Positions 54,905-64,000 of a stretch of DNA of 64,000 nt are shown piece after piece. The stretch is from Prinsepia uniflora. Lineage: Eukaryota; Streptophyta; Magnoliopsida; Rosales; Rosaceae. The notes below the pieces were generated by a model. It was given only the letters and a program-made list of their open reading frames with translations, ran no database searches and was not told the DNA's origin. The stretch lies in assembly GCA_032719365.1 (NCBI GenBank), contig CM064861.1:75512863-75576862 (forward strand), in the 5' to 3' direction. Made by a program: the position numbers and the translations under genes. How positions within the stretch are numbered: the stretch's first letter is position 1; every line of letters begins with the position of its first letter.

Positions 54905-57900
54905 TGTAACGACCCGTCCCGAATTCCTGAATTAGATTAGTGACTAATCTTGATTAGTGAGGTTGATCAGTGATTAGAAGGGCGAAATCGGACAAAATGT
55001 GCAAAATGACCATTTTGCCCCTAGTCGTGGGTAAAATGTTGACTTTTTGATCTGGCAGTCAAATGGACTTTGACTGATGACCATGACGTAGTTCAGAACG
55101 TCACGAGTTCATAGACAAGTGGCACGTTCGATTCCGACATTCGAGGAAGAAGTTATGATGTTCGGAAGTCGAGGGGCATTTTGGTCATTTGGCATATTAG
55201 GGGCCAAATGTTGACTTTTTGACCGGGAGGTCCGATGGACAAGGGCCAAGGACCGTTACGTAGGTCTCGTTGATACAAATCCAATGACAGACGGCATGCC
55301 GAAATCGGAGATTCGACGACGAAGTTTTGGTCACGGGAACGAATTAACGAACCGAGGCTTCGATTAAAATAATATTAAAATAAGGAATAGTGACTGTTGA
55401 CTGTGCACACCTAGATGAGTGACAAGTGTCACCCATCCCCTGATTTAAGCCCTAAAACTTGATCCATGTTTCCCTCCCAACATCATCATTACTACATCAT
55501 CATCACCATTAATCAACCATTAGCCTTAATTAATCCCCACCATTATTCCTTCTCTGTGTCTTTCAAACCGTGAGCAGCACAAGAACAGAGTATGAGAGCT
55601 GGGAGAATTGGCTCCCTTCCTTTGCTGTTCTTGAGAGAAAAATGATAGATTAAAGGACTGTGATATCAGAGGAAATTCGAGGGACTGTGAGGGAGTGCTG
55701 AAACCAAAATCGAAATTTTAGAGTTTGAGAGGGAAAATTCAATTGTTGAGAATTGAGCCTTGTGGATCAAAATTGAAGCACGAGTTAGCTTCCTGAGGTC
55801 AGTACGAGTCGATCCACATCAAGAACGGAAGAAATCGAGGCCCAATTGGCTCTGAACGGGCCTGGTAACAGAGAGCTTGAGTCGAGGTTGAGTTGTGATC
55901 ATTGAGTGATCAAACGATGAAATTGATGTGGGGAAACAACTTCTCATGGTCCATTGATGCTTCTAGGTGAATCAATTGGAAGAAATCAGTAGCCATTGAC
56001 GGAATTCGAAGAGTGAACAGTACCTGGGTGTTCTTCCTTGTTCATCATGAAATCGTTGGAATTTAGGTAAGTGATCGTGTAATTGAGTTTACAGATCTTA
56101 AATTGAACTTAAAACGAATCTAACTGAATGATCAATTGAAGTAATTAAGGCTGAATTGATAGGAAAGCAACCGGGTCATCTCGCAGGCTAACAGGATCCG
56201 TTTATCAGTTAAACGGGTTGGGACGATGACACTGTAGCATGCGCGTGAGTTTCACGCGCAGCCACTCATGGCAGCGCATGACGGCCCATGGGCACGAATC
56301 TCGAGGTGAGGTCAACATGGCTTCTGTCCTATTTAATGTAACGAACATTTTGGAATTGGTTTCGTGTCGATCGGACACCGTTTCGATATTGTTCGGGACG
56401 TCCGAAGGTTTTAAATCGAGTTTAAAAATAGTTAAAAATTCGGAAAAATTACGGGACTTTAATAGGATGTTATTGAAGAGGTTAGTGACCCTCTAATCTG
56501 ATTTGGACAGGATTGGGAGTCCCGGTGATAGTGGTGTGGCCCGGGAAGGCCTATGGCACGTGTATCGAGTCGTATCGTAAAACGGTTTGTGAGTGGACTT
56601 TAGTTTTATAAATTCTATGCATGCTTAACTGTTTTATATGGATTATGATTGTGATTGTATGTTGTTGATTTGGATGTTGGTAAATTATACGGTTTCACGT
56701 ATTTCGAGGCGATTTACGTGCTTGCACGTAAATCGAGGTTTCCAGTTTTGCACGGATTTTCCATGTTTATGGTCTTGGATAAGATTTGATGAAATGATTT
56801 TAAAATTGGAAACATAAACTCGGGCTTGAGGCCCACTTGTTTGGAAACCTTGGACTTGGAGTCCAATTGAGTTACGTAATCGGGCCAGGGGCCCAATTGC
56901 TTTAAGAAATCGGGCCAGGGGCCCAGTTGTTTATGAAAACGGGCTAAGACCCATTTGAGTGATATTATCGGGCCAGGGGCCCAGTTGATTTACAAATTAG
57001 GGCCGTGGGCCCAGTGGTTTATAAAATCAGGTCGTGGGCCCAGTGGTTACAAAATCGGGCATGAGGCCCAGTTGGGTTATGAATGTGATGTCGGGTCTGG
57101 GACCCTATGTTAATAAATGCGATTTCGGGTCTGGGACCCTATGTTTAATAAATGTGATTTCGGGTCAGGGACCCTAAATGGAATTGTGATGTTTTATGGA
57201 GATTTCGGGCAGGGCCCATTGTAATGTTGTGAAATGATTTAATAAAACTGTTTTCCATATACCAACTGGATACAAGGATATATGATAGTCTCCTCCAGGT
57301 GTCTGGGACACTGAGGAAGTCACGGTGCATTGCCTGCGAGGGGTCATCGTACGGAGTTACCGGACCGTATAATGACTCAGGAGCAGGATTGCTATAATTG
57401 ACGTCTGGGACGTCAGACATCTGTGATGTCAAAGATATTGACCCGGAGAGATCTCAGGCAGCACGCGTCGCTTATTATACCGTGAGATATGACGTCTGGG
57501 ACGTCAAGCGTCTGGGACGCTAAGCATCTGGGATGCTGTTGATGGTAATGTGGTAAATATGGATTAATGAATCTATGAAATGGCTTTTCGGTTGGATTTG
57601 TGTTTATGTGGTAAAAATGGATTATTGGTTTATGAAATGGTATTCCGGGTCGGGGACCCTAAATGGTTTTGGAATTATGAATTTATGTTTATGGCTTTGG
57701 GCGGTGGCCCACAAGGTTTTGTATGTCTGAATGTGGTATTCCACAGTTTTGGGCTGAGTTCCCACACTTGGTTTTGAATTAACGGTTTTTGGGCTAAGGT
57801 TCTAATGGATTGGTTGAACAAACGTTTTGGTTACTGGTTTTCGTGGCATGCATACGTTTTTATTGGAGGGCATAAATGTCTTATAACTGTGTTTACTAAA

Positions 57901-58136
57901 TTTAATGATTTTCGTCCACTCACATCTTTTATTGGTTTTAATGCCCTTCAGGTTGATTACGGATGCGACTGCAGCAGAGACTGGGACATTGCACGCCTCC
58001 TCCATCGATCCTTGTGCACTCTGGAAGCCCCGTTCGGGCAGTGACTCTTGGTTATCCCTTGTCTAACACCCCTTGTTGGACGGGAGCAGGGCACATTCCA
58101 CGGAAATCCCGGGGGGGATTGGGATGGGTCCTGTCA
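54905..58136 (+). mobile_element. Solo LTR 'G', 3.23 kb, TSD aacga/aatga
   Basis: Starts TGTAACGACCCGTCCCG and ends GGGATGGGTCCTGTCA. Flanks aacga (54900-54904) and aatga (58137-58141) differ by one base. Joining the flanks restores the 'tccaatg...ggac..aggacc.ttacgtag' order typical of the family's LTRs. The palindrome is at 55413-55438. It carries the GGGCC/GGCCC repeats at 56815-57235. Confidence 0.87.
56815..57235 (+). repeat. Degenerate repeats with GGGCCAGGGGCCC hairpins in LTR G
   Basis: A roughly 27-40-bp unit, 'atcGGGCCaggGGCCCagttg.tta', occurs about ten times with variants GGGCTTGAGGCCC, GGGCCGTGGGCCC and GGGTCTGGGACCC. Each core is a short inverted repeat. Related 'cgggcttgag.cc' and 'gggccactgccc' motifs recur in the other LTRs. 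Confidence 0.75.
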
Positions 58137-61064
58137 AATGAGGACTGAAGACCTTTACGTAGATTGAGATGATAAGAGTCTGTAGACAGGCGGCACGTCG
58201 AAATTGGATATCGTACAAGAAAGTTATGGGTCACGGAAGGTTCCAAAAACTATTCACGGTTGCACAAAAACCGAGAAAGTTGACTTTTGGTTGTGCTTAG
58301 TCGGCCCAAAAGATCTGGCCTAGACCAATAGATAAGTGACAAGTGTCACTCATCCTTTGGTTCATAACCCACATACATGTATTTACCATTTTCAACTTCT
58401 TCATTTTCCTTCTACATGTACCCACCCAAATCCATATCCCCATTTCCTTGCTTGAGGCCACAGGGAGATAGAGTGAAAGGGTGAGACTGAGAGGCAGCCA
58501 TGGACGGTGGCAGGACGGCACAGCCGCCGCAAGGTGGCCGGAAACCCGTGAACCCAAGCAACCCATAACCCCTTTGAATTGGTTTTTGATTTTGAAATGT
58601 TTGGGACACGTTCTGAAGCCTAGGTCGTGTTTATTGAGTCCTTGGGATGCTGAAGATGCCGGAATCGTACATGGGACAAGTTTGAAGTTTGGCGGTGAGG
58701 ATCGAGCTTTACCAGGTAAATTCAATGCCTTTTCTTGTGATTTTGAGGTCATAGAACCCTTCCTGGGTTAGAGACGAGTCGATAGGAAGAAAAATGGAAG
58801 AAAATAGTGGCTAGACGGCCAAGATACGACCAGGTCAGGGTTGTAGGTCAAATCGACCCGTTACAGTCAAACGTGTTAACTCGTATGAAGGAAGACGATG
58901 ATGATGTGGTAGTCCATGTCATCACCTGTCAGACCTGTCAGGTCACATGGCCAATCAGGTGGTGCCATGTGGCGATTTCTCAGAAGCTGTCATGTCGAAT
59001 CAGCAGCTGACACAGTAGGTCCACGTCAGCCATGTCAGACCACGTAGACCAATGAGATGGTGCCACATGGTAGTGTGTCAAGTTGTTAGAGATGATGTGT
59101 CAGTGACATGTGGCACCAGTAAGAGAGTGTCACGTGGCAGGCTGTCAAATCTGACAGGTGTCAGACCTGTTAGGATGACGTCAGCAAATGACATCAGTGT
59201 TGACTGTCGTTGATCACTGTTGACCAGCATGTGTGAACTTTAACAAATGCGTTAGGGCACGTGGGCACAAATTTTGAGGTCAAAACTGGTCTTGTTTAAA
59301 AAGTGTTGACAATCTGAATCCAATGGTAGTCGTTTGAAGTCGATCGGAGATCGTTTGATAGGTCATTTAGAGGTTTTTAGACTTAGGAAGCGTGTTCGGG
59401 GCACGTTGACCATTCCGGGATGTGTGAGGGTCTTTGATATCGACTAATGTAGGTTGATAGTAACCTTTGGGTATGATTTGGACAGGTCTGAACGTCCCCG
59501 AAGAGTATGGATTAACCCCGGAGTGACATACGATGCGGGTTGCAAGGGTGCAGCACGGAGGATCTGTGAGTGTACTTTGTTTTATGAAATAGGATGCATG
59601 CATAAATGTTTTATATCTTTTACAAACATGATTTGAGACAAGTGCATATGACTTAAATATGTTTTATATCGCATTTTCTACGATATTGCACGTAGTTTGA
59701 GATTTATGTTTTATATGATATTTGGGCTTAGGCCGAGTATTCTACGCGCATGTGATTTATGTGATTTTGATGGTTTCACGGAAAGGCATGAAATTGAGGA
59801 TTTGACTAACGATTTTGAAGGATTTCATGGAGATGCGTGAAATCGATATTTGGGCATGAGTCCTAGTTGATAAGACCTTGACTTGGATTGAGGTCAATGA
59901 TGATTTCAGAAAAGTGGTTTTGAATCGTGAAATGGTTTTTGGATTTGGAAATATCTTTCGGGCGTATGACCTAGTTTATTTATGGTTTGACTTAGAGTAT
60001 AGTCAAACATGAGATATATCGGCTGTGACCCAGTTATGATTTATGAAAGATATTTCGAGCAAGAGACCTAGTTTTGGATTTGATAGGATTCGAGGAATCT
60101 TGGGTTTATGAAGTGTTGATAAACACTATTTTTAATGATGGTTTTGTGGAAACTGATTTGATGGAACTATATTCCGAGTGTGGACCCTGTTGAGATGATT
60201 TATGAGAAATAACTATTAAATGTTTCCACTGTTTTCAAAATGATGACTATGATTTTGAGTTTAAAAGACTCGGGAGTTTGAAGACTCGGATTTTATGAGA
60301 GGTACCCTGGAGATAATGCTCGCCTCCGAGGTAAGGAGAGGTCACGTTGCGCCTATTATCAAGTAGCTGAGGGAGGCTCGACTCAAGAGTGCGGATGGTA
60401 TATGAGATTTTTCGTTGATATGTTCACGAAGATTTGGAGATTATCGGCCGGTGATGTGTTCACAGCGACATACTCAGATCAGAGCAGTCCTTGAGCTTAC
60501 GAACACGCGTTGCTGGGATTGGATATCGTGATTGATAATGACTGGCTGAGATCCCACATGCTTTTATAGTTGGGCTGAAGTCCCATGTGTTTTTTATTTG
60601 GGCTGATACCCTACGTGATTTGATTTAGGCTGAGACCCTGTATGATTTGGTTTTGGGCTGAGACCCTACTGAGGAAATGGATTTGATTGAGAAGCATTTC
60701 TCACTATGTTTTGATTTGAAAAGCAATATGATTTGCTTTTGAGAAAATTATTTGAAATACTTGTTTTCTCATGCATGCATGCTTTTACGTGAAGGGTATA
60801 AATGTATTTATGATAAATTGTTTTTATAACTGATTGTTTTTGTCCATGCGCAGCTTTTATGTTTTTTATACCCTTTAGGTTGATCGCGAATGCGGGCTGT
60901 AGCAGAGATCGAGATATCACATGCTGATGAGTAACCCCACAGATCCTTGCGTACTCTGGATAACCCCGAGTAGGTTACGATTTTATCACTTATCTCGCAC
61001 GTAGTGTCAGATGAGAGCAAGCACATCCCACGATAATCCAGGGGGATTGGGATGGGTCTTGTCA

Positions 61065-61100
61065 AGCACAATCAATTCCAGCCGGGGTTGGGCTCTGATA
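61065..61100 (-). other. TRIM interior, second piece, with primer-site complement
   Basis: 'Caattccagccggggttgg' then GCTCTGATA (61092-61100), complement of TATCAGAGC. The TRIM's duplication gataa follows immediately, with no LTR. Confidence 0.7.
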
Positions 61101-61729
61101 GATAATTTCACATCCAAAGCATTCTAGGTATTACACATCTAGGGCATCCCAAGAAATCTAAGGTCATTTCAAGAATTACACATCCAAGACATCTCATCTC
61201 AGGCATTATGAGGTATCCCAAGAATTACACATTTGAGGCATCTCACCTCGGGTATTACACATATAAGGAACTCGGGAATTACACATTCAATATATCTCAG
61301 GGTTTACACATCTGAGGCATATTGAATATGAATCCAAAGCATTAATTTCGAAAAAAAAAAATCTTTGATTCCAAACAAAGTCAAATATATTCAACCGGGG
61401 CCATGTCAGGCCCAAGCCCAAAACATTATTTCTACAAAATCAAGCAACCATGCTTTTACCGACTTTTTTAAAATCAAGTTAAAACTTTTCTAAATCAGGG
61501 ACTTAGCTCAAAACACAATGTCCATAATACCACCATAAAATTTGTATTCATAAATCAATAAATAACTCCAGAAAGTCTTCCGATAATCATTTCAAATCAT
61601 TACTTAAATCATTGCAATCAAATCGTGCAATAAAGAATTCTAATCATTTAACTATGCATGCATCACAGTTATAAAACAAATGTCCTCTCATCGTGCTTCG
61701 AATAATCTTACCAAATTTTGATACCAAAT
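61101..61729 (-). other. Element D interior, 5' side, with primer site
   Basis: Non-coding. A degenerate repeat ('aagaattacacatc.aaggcatctca', about 30 bp) fills 61130-61330. 61336-61700 resembles the middle of the family's LTRs ('gggccatgtcaggccc', 'actatgcatgcatcacagttataaaac'). TTTTGATACCA at 61716-61726 is the primer-site complement, three bases from the LTR. Confidence 0.65.
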
Positions 61730-63237
61730 TAATAGGATCCATTCTGAAAATGTTTTGATAACTGTGTCGGTTCCTGTTTCTGTCTGACACCTCCATTATC
61801 ATAACTGAAATACCTCAAGCACTTTTATACATACACAAAGAATCGATCAGACAAGGGATAACATATATATATATAATAATTCTATCAAATTTAATATCTT
61901 GATATACAAACCAAACAGAATTAGTCCTCACGGGGCACTACCCACATCCAACCCACTAACCTCGTCGAGCAGTGGAATCTGTCACTTGGTTCCTTTCGAG
62001 CCTTAAACAAATACTTGGATTCAATTCTAGTCTTGTCCTAACATTCAGATTACCTCAAGAATCTATGAAAAATTTCTCAGAATCACGGGAGGTCCATATA
62101 TATAGAAACTAATAACCCTGTTACTTTGGGTGTATAAAACTATCTTGAAACTATCACCAATCATCTCGAAAGTTGCACCATCAGATTCAGCATCCAATAA
62201 GGCGGATGTTTCATGTTGACCACATCACAAGGAGACGCCGCACGCATCGCCACGCGCTGACGAGAGTCACTCTGCGCAGGGCTCTCACTTGATTAGTCAT
62301 CTTCAATTTCTAGCCGGGTCAACCCATCCTCTGCAATCGGGTCCCAACCCAGTTCCCATACCCAATCTTATCACCCTCAATCTTTAGCCAATTCATACAT
62401 TTCAAGGACCCAATCGAGTCTACTGAATGTTAGGAACAAAAAATTAACCTCAAATATGGGAAATATTGCATCGAAATTGGAGACTTAACCTAGAGTTTTC
62501 GACAAACCATCGCACCTTCATTCCCAAACCTTCCCGATTCCAATTCCCTCAACTCTTAACTAGGTTCTAATCTCTAAGGATCGAGAAAAACCATAGTAAC
62601 CGTAATTTCGTGTTTCATCTTGAAAATCCAAAATTCAATTGTAGGGAAGCATGTGTTGTGGGTGGTTTCGAGTTTAGTAAGTTTCCCAGTCTCCTCTTCC
62701 TTCCTAATATGCTTTTTCTTCCTTTTTCTCCCTCATTTTTTTTCTTCTCCCTTCTATTTTTCCCTCGTCTCTTCCTCTCAGGCCACTGTCTCTGGCCTTC
62801 AATACAATGGAAGAACCCTCCTCTCATCTTTTTCTTCCAAAACCATCCCCCTATGAGGAAACCTTCATGGGTACACTGCTTAATTCAAACAGAGGCCACT
62901 CATCCCTCTTTCCTTGATGACACCAGTCACCACGCTAGCATGCTACCATCTAAATTAATGACTCGCCCAATTAAGCACATGAAATTACTAGAATGCCCAT
63001 AACACCCAAATTAGTAAAATACCTCTACGGTGTCCAGACTCGTAACTTTTTAATGCGGTCTCAATTTCCTACATGCCGCCTGTCTACGGACTCCAAACTT
63101 CGAAACCTACATAATGGTTCTCACAAATCCAGTTTGTACCTGGAGAATAAAGGTCAACTTTTCACCCAAAAGGATAAAATCGTCAATTCCCAAATTAATT
63201 AACAAAAGAGCCCCAATTTTTGGAACGGGTTGTTATA
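61730..63237 (-). mobile_element. 5' LTR of element D
   Basis: Plus-strand TAATAGGATCCATTCTG (decayed TGATAGGACCC) to GGAACGGGTTGTTATA. About 1.51 kb, collinear with 19515-19667 plus 22451-23785. The frames at 62610-63002 and 63114-63419 are LTR sequence or cross the LINE junction and are not genes. Confidence 0.88.
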
Positions 63238-63242
63238 AGAAT

Positions 63243-63650
63243 GTTGTCCTGAATCTGGCAGCCGAAGATGAAGGCATTTTGTTTAGAGGAGACAATATTT
63301 GGGAGAATATACTTGATACGGTTTGCAAGAATCTTAGAGATGGCCTATTAGGAAAAGTTGTAGAGCTAAATCGGTCAGAATTATTTCACTTTCTCGGGGT
63401 TAGGGGCCTTAGGGATTAGTACAATGTTTGTGGCAGCAATCTCCAAATTCTCCTTTCCCCTTTCAAAAAAATTAGTCACCACCCTGCAAAGGTCCTCCTT
63501 AATGGTTCCCCAGCATGATTAATAGAGTAGCCCCGTAAAGTTTACGCATATGCACCTAGAGCCTTGTTTGCTTCTATTTCAAAAGCAACGAACTTTAATT
63601 TCATCTTTTTTGGACCGAATGTATAAGCTCCTCATTCCACTTATTAGAAA
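63243..63650 (-). pseudogene. LINE reverse transcriptase, N-terminal part
   Basis: Minus-strand reading, in order: EANKALGAYA, SCWGTIKEDLCRVV, NLEIAATNIVLIPK, AISKILANRIKYILPNIVSS and QNAFIFGCQIQDNIL. These match the start of the plant L1 RT domain (consensus blocks KAPGPDGF, NIVLIPK, ISLCN, KILANRLK, QSAFVPGRQIQDNIL). Three or more stops are present. The frame continues at 19514 after element D. A MULE-type repeat abuts the upstream side at about 63651. Confidence 0.88.
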
Positions 63651-64000
63651 GGGGAAATTGTTGCTACAGTCCCTAAACTTTACCCTAATGTTAGCAATGG
63701 TCCCTGAACTTGACTTTTAGTTCCAAAGGCCCATGAACTTTACCCCGTCTATACTAAACATCCTTCCATTACAATTTTCCCAATTTTCCATTAAAATTAA
63801 GGGTAAGATTGGCAATTTACTATTTAACAAATTCCCTCATTTCAACTCTCCAAATTTCGGCCTTCCCAAATAGAGGCGAAGAAGAAAATCTCAGGAGCAA
63901 GCTCAAAAGAAGAAAACTCTCCCCTAAGCCATGATAATGACAAAAATCGTAGGAGCAAGCTCAGAAGAAGAAAATTGTAGCAATTAGTAATCTTGGAGGT
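63651..64000 (+). mobile_element. Partial Mutator-like TIR element running off the window
   Basis: GGGGAAATTGTTGCTACAGT starts a stretch of the type 'agtccctaaactttaccc', 'tggtccctgaacttgac' and 'cccatgaactttacc', the style of long plant MULE TIRs. Internal repeats 'aggagcaagctcaaaagaagaaaac' (63891 and 63950) follow. The partner TIR lies beyond the window. It may interrupt the LINE RT. Confidence 0.55.

Larger units (their letters stand above)
54737..61064 (+). mobile_element. Solo LTR 'F' enclosing solo LTR 'G', TSD ggcac/agcac
   Basis: Decayed start TATAAAGACTCGTCCCC at 54737 and end GGGATGGGTCTTGTCA at 61064. Flanks ggcac (54732-54736) and agcac (61065-61069) differ by one base. Net length without G is about 3.09 kb. 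The palindrome is at 58330-58355, and a TGACA/TGTCA-rich tract lies at 58915-59215. Two 'gagttt.aagactcgg' palindromes are at about 60255-60290. Confidence 0.82.
23968..61100 (-). mobile_element. Cassandra-like TRIM with 5S-like LTRs, 37 kb with nested insertions, TSD gataa
   Basis: Duplications gataa flank it at 23963-23967 and 61101-61105. In plus-strand order it contains LTR copy 1 (23968-24111, 44450-44588 and 54403-54415, broken by elements H and M), LTR copy 2 (54416-54699), and a short interior (54700-54736 and 61070-61100) broken by solo LTR F. The interior ends GGGCTCTGATA, the complement of the iMet-type primer site TATCAGAGCCC. No third LTR follows the primer site, so the element ends where its 5' LTR should begin. 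Net length is only about 650 bp and it has no coding capacity. Confidence 0.8.
19515..63237 (-). mobile_element. Element 'D': minus-strand LTR element, 43.7 kb with nested insertions, TSD agaat
   Basis: Identical duplications agaat lie at 19510-19514 and 63238-63242. The LINE RT frame is continuous across them (QIQDNIL on the right, NILIAH on the left). The 3' LTR (minus orientation) is 19515-23785, interrupted by a solo LTR; the 5' LTR is about 61730-63237. D's own interior is only 23786-23967 plus 61101-61729 (about 0.8 kb), so the original element was about 3.8 kb and non-coding. A primer-site complement TTTTGATACCA at 61716-61726 lies just inside the 5' LTR. The LTR copies look about 85-88% alike in sampled stretches, so D is old. 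Confidence 0.9.

Noticed and set aside
61130..61330. CRISPR-like or satellite array ('attacacatc' repeats)
   Set aside because: Repeats are degenerate, spacing is irregular and the setting is the interior of a plant LTR element.
62610..63002. 130-codon ORF with a counterpart at 23177-23482 as a conserved gene
   Set aside because: The two are in the duplicated LTRs of element D, so similarity is expected without coding function.

Overview
The window is plant nuclear DNA, almost certainly from a eudicot with a TE-rich genome, and reads as a heterochromatic block of nested transposable elements. I see no intact host gene, tRNA gene or functional rRNA gene. The identification rests on plant-specific signatures: Del/Tekay-type Ty3 LTRs (TGTAACGACCCGTCC... 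to ...GGGTCCTGTCA, with the GAGGACGAAATT motif before the 3' LTR), Athila-type LTRs with a TGGCGCCGTTGC primer site, a plant LINE with a C-terminal RNase H, a Mutator-like TIR element, and a TRIM whose LTR carries a 5S-rRNA-like segment (Cassandra type). The exact species cannot be read from the sequence.

Left part (1-15.4 kb): the 3' tail of a 3-kb-class LTR (1-233) is followed by an old LTR retrotransposon ('B', about 262-15424). Its left LTR is split by a non-autonomous Mutator-like element (515-7161, about 0.4-kb TIRs), which itself holds two solo LTRs (1467-4260, TSD ctcca; 4290-6652, TSD tgctt). The B interior is non-coding, carries a 24-bp minisatellite, and is cut by another solo LTR (9572-12632, TSD gaata).

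Middle and right (15.4-63.7 kb): a minus-strand LINE is cut twice. A three-LTR tandem array (15945-17521, TSD tccaa) sits in its RNase H region. A composite 43.7-kb insertion (19515-63237, TSD agaat) sits in its reverse transcriptase; the RT frame leaves off at 19514 and resumes at 63243. The 43.7-kb block is a Russian doll. A small minus-strand LTR element ('D', LTRs about 1.5 kb) contains a solo LTR (19668-22445, TSD ataac) and a 5S-bearing TRIM (23968-61100, TSD gataa). The TRIM contains a 20-kb rearranged Ty3 element ('H', 24112-44444, TSD ttgca/tttca), a complete 9.8-kb non-coding LTR element ('M', 44589-54397, TSD ttgtt) and a solo LTR ('F', 54737-61064, TSD ggcac/agcac) that encloses another solo LTR ('G', 54905-58136, TSD aacga/aatga). 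H in turn holds a truncated Athila with pol remnants (25852-28753), a solo LTR ('I', 34642-37658, TSD tttgt) and a truncated Athila 5' end with an orphan ORF ('J', 39466 to about 43861).

Most of the insertions belong to one LTR superfamily with shared ends but LTRs of 0.5 to 3.2 kb. They carry conserved palindromes and no coding capacity. The only protein-coding relics are the LINE RT/RNase H, an Athila RT-RNase H-integrase fragment and one orphan ORF, all broken. TSDs, lengths and junctions were read by eye; percent identities are rough impressions from sampled stretches, not computed alignments.
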